A model generated the notes under the pieces. It ran no database searches. It was not told the origin of the DNA and saw nothing but the letters and a program-made list of their open reading frames with translations. From Leguminivora glycinivorella (lineage: Eukaryota; Arthropoda; Insecta; Lepidoptera; Tortricidae): a DNA stretch of 64,000 nt. Shown here in pieces: positions 56,060-64,000 of the stretch (positions within the stretch are counted from its first letter, which is position 1; each line of letters begins with the position of its first letter). The stretch lies in the NCBI RefSeq assembly GCF_023078275.1, contig NC_062977.1, positions 14,963,118 through 15,027,117 of the forward strand, in the 5' to 3' direction. Made by a program: the position numbers and the translations under genes.

Positions 56060-56380
56060 AGCGGTTTTAAAAAGGTAGGTGCTACCAAAGACATGTATAA
56101 CTCCGTATAGACAGATAAAGTCTAAGAAGAAAACGTACCTCAGTACCATACAGAAAAAGGTACGGTGGCATTACACCTTTGGAGTACGCTTAGCTAGATG
56201 ACGCTAATATTAATATTTTACATTTTAACATATATCAAGCTAAGAATATGGGCCAAATTGTCAAAACTGAGGTTCAAAAGTTTTAAGCTTGTGTCCAGAG
56301 ATGGCAGTCTATACACTGTGATTACACATTTTACTTTGACAGTAACTCTCTATAATACTTGATCCTCGTGTGTTTTCGCA
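56060..56380 (+). repeat. Interspersed repeat, direct copy at 57730-58045
   Basis: The two copies, 1.67 kb apart, share AACTCCGTATAGACAGATAA, CAGAAAAAGGTACGGTGGC, CATTACACCTTTGG, AAGAATATGGGCCAAATTGT and GTGATTACACATTTTACTT. Each has small indels. Class unknown. Confidence 0.65.
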
Positions 56381-56800
56381 AGTTGAACTACTCGCAGCTC
56401 AAATGAACAAACTCGTTTTTCAATTCCGCACTCGGCGTTAAAATACAACTTTGCCCCCTTGTATAACAAATAACTATTTCGTAGCCTTCTGTATTGGCGC
56501 AACAGAGCCAGACTGTATTTCGATCGGCGTCTAGCGTTATTTAATCCACTACATTGAATGCTGACTGTACCGCCCGAAGGTTTTCGTCAATGGCATCACG
56601 TTTAAAACCCCAAAGGGACCATTCCCTTATGTTTATGACACGGTACGTCGCTTGCATTCTGCGACCAACTTTTACATCTATTTTATGGGTAAAATAAAAT
56701 GAGTTTCGTTCTTATAAAGCTTCTTATGCTGAGTGGAAGCGTGACGCATTGATTTATAGATATAGCCTTCAACGGTAGGACCAACTTCTCTATTTTTCGC

Positions 56801-57072
56801 AAGATTGGTGGCCTAGTTTGATCCCGGTTCGCACCAATGAGTTTTTCGGAACTTATGTGCGAAATGTCGTTTGATATTTGCCAGTCGCTTTTCGGTGAAG
56901 GAAAACATCGCGAGGAAATCGGTCTAATCCCAATAGTTACTCTTCGGGTTGAAATGTCAGATGCCAGTCGCTTTTGTAAAAACTGGTGCCTGCTCTAATT
57001 CTTCGGATTAGTTGTCAAGTGGACCCCAGGCACCCATGAGGTGTGGCAAATGTCGGAATAACGCAAGGAGAA
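56801..57072 (+). mobile_element. tRNA-derived SINE, family A, copy 2
   Basis: Same body as 3903-4218 (TTCGGTGAAGGAAAACATCG and an end in GGAATAACGCAAGGAGAA), with a deleted tRNA head (GGTGGCCTAGTTTGATCCC). Confidence 0.7.
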
Positions 57073-57159
57073 TTTTTCTGTAATTTCATTGTTTCAAGTC
57101 AAATATTGCAGCTGAGTCAGACCTACTTCCTAATATTATTTTTTATATATTTTTTTTTT

Positions 57160-57412
57160 ATATTGGGGACACCTTACACAGATCAACTTAGCCCCAAACT
57201 AAGCAAAGCTTGTACTATGGGTGCTAAGCGACGATATACATACTTAAATAGATAAATACATACTTATATACCTACATAGAAAACATCCATGACTCAGGAA
57301 CAAATATCTGTGCTCATCACACAAATAAATGCTCTTACCGGGATTCGAACCCAGGACCGCGGCATAGCAGGCAGGGTCACTACCGACTGAGCCAGACCGG
57401 TCGTCAAATTGC
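57160..57412 (-). mobile_element. tRNA-derived SINE, family B, copy 2
   Basis: Inverted: begins with ACACCTTACACAGATCAACT and ends with GGGATTCGAACCCAGGACCG, then CTGAGCCAGACCGGTCGTC. Confidence 0.8.
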
Positions 57413-57729
57413 TCTGAAACTTCTAATTATGTAATTAGGTGGCAGTGTAAAATAACATTGGTACCAACTGACCTTGGACCTTGGTTATGATCGGTTGTTA
57501 GTGTTGTTAAACTCCCACTAGACTCCTTTCGATGTTTATTAAAAAACTTGTAACTTTTTTCAAATAAACGTTTTTCCCACAGACTCGCACCCCTATAAGA
57601 ATATAACACGCCGTGATTATATACGCTGAAACTGTTCTAGAGCAAAGTTCCTTTAATTAACTTGACGCCAATCGCTCCCTGCATGTAATTACGTACACAC
57701 TACCCGTCCTATTCATAGTGCATGTACCT

Positions 57730-58045
57730 ACACTTACCTCTTACCAAAGACATATATTAACTCCGTATAGACAGATAAAAGTCTAAGAAAAAAACGTACC
57801 TCAAAACGATACAGAAAAAGGTACGGTGGCCTAGATGGCATTACACCTTTGGCGCTAATATTAATATTTGACATTTTAACACATATCAAGCTAAGAATAT
57901 GGGCCAAATTGTCAAAACTGAGGTTCAAAAGTTTTAAGCTTGTGTCGAGAGATGGCAGTCTATGCACTGTGATTACACATTTTACTTCGACAGTAACTCT
58001 CTATAATACTCGATCCTCTTTGCCTCTTACCTACGCGGCCTAGCC
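57730..58045 (+). repeat. Second copy of the 56060-56380 repeat
   Basis: It matches the first copy over its whole length but has CTAGATGG after GGTACGGTGGC and lacks the GAGTACGCTTAGCTAGATGA block. Confidence 0.65.
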
Positions 58046-58138
58046 AAAGTGACAATCGTTTGCCCAGGCTACACGAGGCGAAGTTTCAAGCTAGGATAGT
58101 AAGCTAGATTTTTACTAAACCGGTTGTTGACCCGGCTT

Positions 58139-58251
58139 GGAGCATGCTAGTACTGTTTACATGAGGCTTCTATTTTTTAACCGACTTTAAAAAAGGAGGA
58201 GGTTCTCAATTCATCGGGGAGCATGCTAGTTCTGTTTATATGAGGCTTCTA
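58139..58251. repeat. 34-bp direct repeat around a repeat fragment
   Basis: GGAGCATGCTAGTACTGTTT followed by ACATGAGGCTTCTA (58139-58172) recurs with two differences at 58218-58251. Between them is a piece of a common repeat (TTAACCGACTTTAAAAAAGG, AGGAGGTTCTCAATTCATCG). Confidence 0.6.
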
Positions 58252-58317
58252 AGCTACAATTTATTTACTGGAGTGACGAGGTGTGGTCACCACGTTTATG
58301 TACTGGGTGGCCCAAAT

Positions 58318-58454
58318 AGTATTTTATACAATCGTGATATAATACAAAGCTTTTCAGTCGAGTACCATGTTTAGGCCACGAAGCTTTGCTGAGTGGCCTA
58401 ATAGTACGGTACGAGAGTGAAAAGCTTAATTATATCACTATTGTATACAATACT
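58318..58454. mobile_element. 137-bp fold-back MITE
   Basis: ATAGTATTTTATACAATCGT, AAAGCTTTTCAGTCGAGTAC and TTTAGGCCACGAAG at left pair with GAGTGGCCTAATA, GTACGAGAGTGAAAAGCTT and TGTATACAATACT at right. Confidence 0.65.
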
Positions 58455-59535
58455 TTTTCTACGAGTCATCATCTTCATCATCAATGGACGGAAATATCAT
58501 CATTCATGCAAGTTAAAATAAATGTTAATAGCGTCGTTCACTGTTGTATCAACATCGAATTACCTAGCAACCAATTGTTTGTAATAACCGTCTGATTGGC
58601 CGATAACGCGACAGATAAAAAAAAATGGGTTTCAGATGCCGACAAATTTGCCAGGTATCGCAAATTAGTATAGAAATTGTATGAAGTTCTATTTTTGAAA
58701 TTATTACAGTTAACTAAAAGTCAACTATAATGAGATTATTATAGTTGAGTTGGAGCTGCCATAGAGTATCCAACACTGAAAAGTTAGCACTTATAGTTTA
58801 GTCTGTGGTGTCCTAATTGACAGATTACAGTCGACGAGTAGAAAAAATACGTTGACAAACGTTTGTATAATTAATTCTTTGTCCAGAATGATTGTCCTAC
58901 AAATTAAAATGTGAAAAATTAATAGTTTTTGACCAAATAAATCGAATCGTCTTCAAAATATCCTCCTTCGGCTTTGAAGTACCTACAAACGAAAAATTAA
59001 CGATATGCCGCTGCACCTCTAGTATGACTTTCGTCTAACTTATTGCACGTATAGCTTGTAAAATATTCTAATTTTTGTAATCAATAAACAGGCTAGGGTT
59101 TTAAGATTGATTGCAAACTATAATTTATAGTTTTAAGTTAGGTGAATTTACGTAAGTAGGCTAAAAAGTATCGAGCTTATGAATCTGGAAATAGTTATTT
59201 GTTATACGCAAAGTTTATGAATCTGGAAAAAAACGAGCAAGCGAAAGGATTCTATAGTTGAACCACGAGTGAAGTGAGTGGTTCGAGAATAGAATCCTGA
59301 GCTTGCGAGTTTTTCAACACACGAGAAGTTTTACACAAAATTTTTCCCCTCACTATAGCGAGGAAAGTACAACGCAAAAAACGCGTCTTCAGTAGTTCCA
59401 CAGATGGTAAAACATCTTCATCAGTAGATTAATCCACTTTTATCAATTTTAAAGCAGAAAATTTGCCTTGTCAAAACTTTATCGACATGATAAAATGCGT
59501 TTTTACCCGCTGGTATACGTGTTGAAATGAGGGGA

Positions 59536-60270
59536 AAAAATCCATTGCAAATGGAAATGAATGAATACTGTTGAAATATCCATATACATTATATTATATA
59601 TATATATAGGCCCAAAAAATATTTTCAGTAACTTCGATATTTTGGTTTATTTCAACATTTCCCTATTCTTTGTCAACGTTATTTTGGGCCACCCTGTAAT
59701 TGTATTAGCCAACTGCGAAATAGCTTCACCGATCACATAAAGCTAGTAAACAAGCCAGGATAGTAAAATCAGTGGTGGGGATGTTGCTAGCCTGCAAATA
59801 GAACTCCTTTCTATTAAAAACCTGGCTTGTAAACTTGCTTACTAGATTAGAAATGAAGATAGTTTTGTCTACAAGAAGCCAGAAGTAATAGCTTGCTAGT
59901 AACACTAGTTTTCTATAAATATCCTAATTTCAAGCTATTAGGATTCCTAATAGCTTGAAAAACTCGCCTCGCGAGGTATATGTGGCGATTACAACTCGAT
60001 TTGGTTCTGTCACGCCACTACAGAAGATAGGGAGAGTTCCTATAGTTTACGTTTATGAAGCGTAAGCGATGGTGACGTTGGCTAGGTTGTCCTGTCGTTT
60101 AGTGAAGAGGTTTGAGTATCATTTGGACGTGCGAAACGAAAGGGCTCGTTCATATGGCTTGTGTTCGTATTGATAGTAGTGCTCGTTGAGTACACGTACA
60201 AATAACATTCTACTTGCTTCGTTCCATTCAATATGGTAATATGTAGCTTGATTTTAGCCAAATAATCAGT
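59536..60270. other. Unassigned region, no gene seen
   Basis: Contains an (AT)n run near 59591-59606 and short inverted motifs around AGCTTGAAA/TTCAAGCTA; nothing else is recognised. Confidence 0.4.
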
Positions 60271-60450
60271 GTGCGTAGCCGAATGAACAAACGCTCACGA
60301 AACGCGACCGACAGATAGCTACGATCTTTCGTAGCTATCTAATTATCTCTATCGCTCTTGCGTACTGGCGCGACAGAGCCAGACTAAATTTCTGCGGCGT
60401 TTCGGTGGCGTTACGCGTCGCAGAAATGCCATTCGGCTACGCCCCCCTGA
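60270..60450. mobile_element. GTAGCCGAATG-family fold-back MITE, copy 1
   Basis: GTGCGTAGCCGAATG at left and GCCATTCGGCTACGC at right are inverted ends. Inside are CGCTCACGAAACGCGACCG and GGCGCGACAGAGCCAGACTA. Copies 2 and 3 are at 62018-62130 and 62193-62365. Confidence 0.7.
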
Positions 60451-60789
60451 AATCATTTATATTACTTATATACCTATATGTCGTATTCGGATTTGATTTT
60501 AATCAAACAAATGCCTATGGAGTCGAGGAAAATCGGACGTGAAATAACAATATTTATCTTATTTCCGTAACCCGCGTGATGGTGAACTGGCGTTGGGCAA
60601 TATTGGGGTAGAAATCGATAGGGTTCATGTTTCACTCTGTAAAAGAAAACATCATTCTTCAAATATATAGGAAGAGATATCGTATCCGTATGTCAAGGAA
60701 TATTTTATTAGGTGTTGAATATAACATTTTATCAATATAAGTATACTTACATTAGACGCGCATATTAAGATACATTTTGGTAATAAACA

Positions 60790-61182
60790 GGGTGGCTCAT
60801 TAAAATCGGCCAGTATGGGAAAGTCTGAAACTATAAGACATACGAAGATTTGTTCTTCGGGTGGTCACTTCGAAAACCTACTATGATAAATTAAAGTATG
60901 TGAAAACAATGCATTTTATTCATTTTAGACATCATGTTTCTTAGAGTCATTTACTGCTTAAGACCCACACAAACGATATCTGAATAGAAATAGTGTAAGT
61001 TTATTTATTCAAAACAACCGGGTTCGATTCCCTAGCTGGGTATTTACAGTATTTTTTTCAAATGTATGAATGCAGTTTTTCTTTTTATCAAAATCGGTGA
61101 CATGGTTCCTAAGAACAAATCTTCGTATGTCTTATAGTTTCAGACTTTCCCATACTGACCGATTTGAATGAGCCACCCTGTA
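60790..61182. mobile_element. MITE with ~75-bp inverted ends
   Basis: CAGGGTGGCTCATTAAAATC, then AGTATGGGAAAGTCTGAAAC and TATAAGACATACGAAGATTT, pair with the complementary blocks at 61108-61182, with few mismatches. The centre contains GGGTTCGATTCCC, a B-box-like motif, near 61018-61032. Confidence 0.8.
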
Positions 61183-61608
61183 TAAAGTCACTTAAGCAGA
61201 AAGGTTGCTGATATTAGAGATAAACTTTGGTTACTACGATATGTTTATGGAAACAAATAACGGGTTGTCCACGAACGCTGTATAACCGTCCTTCCGGGCA
61301 AGCAAGGTAGCGTGGCGTCTGTGCGTTTTTAATCTGTTTCCATAGTTTTATTTAGAGTTCAAGGTTCTATATAGCTCGTGCTTTAAAATATACTTAAGTT
61401 ATATGATTTATAGAGTCTGAAAAAAAGGCAGTTGTAGGTAATTAATCTAATTACTTTATGATTGACGTATCAATATAGGCAGATTATATTCTTTTAAAGA
61501 TTTATGTCTCGAAAGTGACACTTAACAGTGATCTCAAGGCAACAAGAAATTTGTAGTGACGCCATCTACATTTGGCGTGCTTTTGGTATGATCTTCTTAT
61601 ATTTAATC

Positions 61609-61873
61609 TACAGAGTGTAACAAAAATGGTGGTGATCCGTTTAAGGGCGCACTCAGTATCGTATTCTTATCAGGAAAAAGTAGAAGAAAATTTTTTTTTC
61701 GCTAAAAAAATTTTCACTTTTGTATGAGCCGGGCCGCGCGAATCGGTCGAATCTCCATACAAAGATAAAAATTTTTTTTGCGAAAAAAATTTTTTATCCT
61801 ACTTTTTCCTGATGAGAATATGATACTGAATACGCCCTTAAACGGATCACCACCATTTTTGTTACACCCTGTA
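61609..61873. mobile_element. 265-bp MITE with TA ends
   Basis: CAGAGTGTAACAAAAATGGT and GGTGATCCGTTTAAGGGCG at left pair with CGCCCTTAAACGGATCACC and ACCATTTTTGTTACACCCTG at right, each flanked by TA. The arms continue inward through long A/T runs. Confidence 0.85.
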
Positions 61874-62017
61874 TGGTATGGGTTCTCAGTAAATAGTACA
61901 CTCCGTAGCGTACGAGTACTTATCGTTCCTCCATATTCTCCGTACGGAGAGAGATAATTCCGGTACACTACGTAGTGAGAAAGTACACTAGTCTATGTGT
62001 CCAGAACGGTGCCGGAG

Positions 62018-62130
62018 CCGAATGGCATTTCTCAAGGTAGTCTGGCGCTGTCGCGCCAATACGCAAGAGCGATAGAGATAGATAGCTACGAGCGTTTCGT
62101 GAGCGTTTGTGCCATTCGGCTACGTACCCT
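62018..62130. mobile_element. GTAGCCGAATG-family MITE, copy 2
   Basis: GGAGCCGAATGGCATTTCTC at left and GTGCCATTCGGCTACG at right; the interior has TCTGGCGCTGTCGCGCCAAT. Confidence 0.7.
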
Positions 62131-62192
62131 CAAGTACCCTGATAGGAGGGTGGTGTCTTTGGTATAATTAGTAATTTCAGAAAAAAAGCTGC

Positions 62193-62365
62193 ATAACTGG
62201 GAGCGTAGCCGAATGGCATTTCTCCGACGCCAAACGAAAACGAAACGCCACGCCAGTTAGTCCGGCTCTGTCGCGCCAATACGCACGAGCAATAGAGATA
62301 GATATCTACTAGTGTTTCGTTTCGTGAGCGTTTCGTGAGCGTTAGTGCCATTCGGCTACGCACCC
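62193..62365. mobile_element. GTAGCCGAATG-family MITE, copy 3
   Basis: GCGTAGCCGAATGGCATTTC at left and GTGCCATTCGGCTACGC at right; the interior has CGGCTCTGTCGCGCCAATAC and a duplicated TTTCGTGAGCG. Confidence 0.7.
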
Positions 62366-62660
62366 TGCTATAGACACTGCTGGGATATGCAACGATAGTA
62401 AATGTAGTAGGTAAATAATACATATATTTTGCTGTTATTTTGTTTTTACTATTCCCGAAAGTTGAGGACATGAGAAAGTTTTGGTGCAACCCAAAATAAT
62501 CAGCATGAGCGATATAATTTCAGAGCAGGAGGAACTGACCACTTTTGTTATTGCAGTGTTTGTGCGACCCGCAAACCGAATTTTACTTTGTTCAAAACTA
62601 AGTCCAATGGTCGGAAGCGAAACTCACTACCACATCGAAATACTAATGTAGCTAACTTTT

Positions 62661-62935
62661 GCCGACCGGTCTGGCTCAGTTGGTAGTGACCAAGCCTGCT
62701 AAGCCGCGGTCCTGGTTTCGAATCCCGGTAAGGGCATTTATTTGTGTGATGAGCACAGATATTTGTTCCTGAGTCATGGATGTTTTCTTTGTAAGTATAT
62801 AAGTAATATAAGTATGTATTTATCTATTTAAGTATGTATATCGTCGCTTAGCACCCATAGTACAAGCTTTGCTTAGTTTGGGGCTAAGTTGATCTGTGTA
62901 AGGTGTCTCCAATATTTAATATTTTTATTTTTTTA
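62661..62935 (+). mobile_element. tRNA-derived SINE, family B, copy 3
   Basis: GCCGACCGGTCTGGCTCAGT, TTCGAATCCCGGTAAGGGC, TGAGTCATGGATGTTTTCT and TTGGGGCTAAGTTGATCTG follow the other copies. The B-box has one change (GGTTTCGAATCC). Confidence 0.8.
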
Positions 62936-64000
62936 AGTATAAAAAAATGTAGCTCGTTTTGATAGTAAAATTTAAATATTTGCAGGTGCATCATGCACTT
63001 CATGTTTGGGTGCCAACTTAGGAACAAACATTACAGGCAATTGACCCAAAGGCGAATGACATTTTGTGGTTTTGGTTGTTTAGTGATGATGAAAATAAAA
63101 AAAAAATAACCCTTTAAACGCCTTTAACTACGAGTAGTGACCACAGAGCATGTGACGTTGACTCTTTCAAGTAAGGTTACATGACATTCGCTTGGATCCC
63201 TGAGTTATGTCGGTGTTTGACAAAAAACGTTCAAACTGGCGAATGACACATCGCGTCTAATTACTAGTAATTACTTAATTCTTAATTCTTGTGGACTTTA
63301 TTCCAAGTAGCAGGATGGCTGTCCCCAACAAACATTTACTTAATTGCCGTACAAACATGTCGGAAACGTCTGATACCCCATCGTCCTAATAGGAGCTAAA
63401 GAGACTTATAATTTATTCAGCACGCGTCCCTGCCGTTGCTGCCACTAACTCGCCGGAGACTAACTTTTTTCAATCATTCGCATTCGCATGATTTTTAAGA
63501 GAACCCATGCATCTTTAAAATGATCGCGCGAAGCTTAACTTTTTGAAAGCGCACTTTGAACGTGCTTATTATTTTTTGCGAGAACTTAGGTGATGTACAT
63601 GGCCGGGACATGCTGTATTTTCGAGCACATGTTGGTGTTTTAGATATTTGAATATTTTAGGAGATGCAGAGAGCGCTCTCAGACCGGCGATATATCCACG
63701 GGTAGGATAATATGAAAATGGGTATGCTTACCGTGTGGGCATGTAGTATCTTGTACGAGCGTTGATTAGCTTAGTAAGGATGGACACCATACCTACCTAC
63801 ATAAATATTCTAAGTAGTAATAACTGGTCTAACTTTCATCCCCACCTCGCACTACCTTCCATTGGTCTGTCTGTGCATACAAAGTATGCAAACGAATACG
63901 TTACCATCATTATTCACCTTTTTTTTTTTTGACGAAGTGGGAATGCTGTTACGCACGATGTGTGGGACTCGCCGTTTCTTTCCCCTCCCCTGTCGAGAGG
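62936..64000. other. Unassigned right edge
   Basis: No gene, RNA or defined repeat was recognised in this last kilobase; it may be intergenic. Confidence 0.4.

Noticed and set aside
62663..62740. A functional tRNA gene
   Set aside because: Part of SINE family B, with two other copies in the window sharing the non-tRNA body.

Overview
The window is nuclear DNA of an insect, almost certainly a moth or butterfly (Lepidoptera). It holds intron-containing animal genes in AT-rich DNA, crowded with short interspersed repeats, tRNA-derived SINEs, fold-back MITEs and LINE fragments of the kind common in lepidopteran genomes. The order is inferred from the character of the repeats and proteins. No species is identified.

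Gene layout, left to right. (1) Positions 1-10106, minus strand: a spatacsin (SPG11) homologue. Nine coding exons are visible and the 3' part runs off the left edge. (2) 10676-11615, plus: a complete three-exon IFT20 gene, head-to-head with SPG11 across a 569-bp intergenic region. (3) 13797-24335, minus: a ten-exon PPM1G (PP2C-gamma) phosphatase gene with large repeat-filled introns, tail-to-tail with IFT20. (4) 26449-29097, plus: an eight-exon SLC22-type organic ion transporter (MFS). (5) 30167-about 35742, plus: a BACURD-type KCTD protein (KCTD10/KCTD13/TNFAIP1 group), a Cullin-3 adaptor. (6) 39276-40769, minus: a three-exon INO80B-like subunit with a PAPA-1 region and a HIT zinc finger, tail-to-tail with the KCTD gene. 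From about 40.8 kb to the right edge (23 kb) I see no host gene, only mobile elements, satellites and unassigned sequence.

The repeat landscape includes: two tRNA-derived SINE families; RTE-like and other LINE 3' ends; a Penelope-like 3' end; a Tc1-like element with intact ends but a dead DD34E transposase; a decayed mariner-like element; six copies of a family bounded by GGGTTCCGTAG / CTACGGAACCCTA; a 120-bp minisatellite of about ten units inside a 6.2-kb region bounded by 25-bp inverted repeats; a roughly 120-bp tandem repeat carried by two copies of another element; and more than a dozen fold-back elements.

The genes do not form one pathway. IFT20 (ciliary transport) and SPG11 (lysosome reformation, axon maintenance) share an upstream region. 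PPM1G and INO80B act in the nucleus (dephosphorylation of splicing factors and histones; chromatin remodelling). The KCTD protein is a ubiquitin-ligase adaptor, and the SLC22 protein is a membrane carrier. The most unusual observations are two independent tandem duplications of exon ends inside SPG11, one of them carrying an intact in-frame extra copy and the other only stop-bearing copies. Others are a GC-AG intron in IFT20, two long near-perfect DNA hairpins, and the nested TIR-bounded region with its minisatellite. Exon boundaries were read by eye from splice sites and reading frames, with no transcript evidence.
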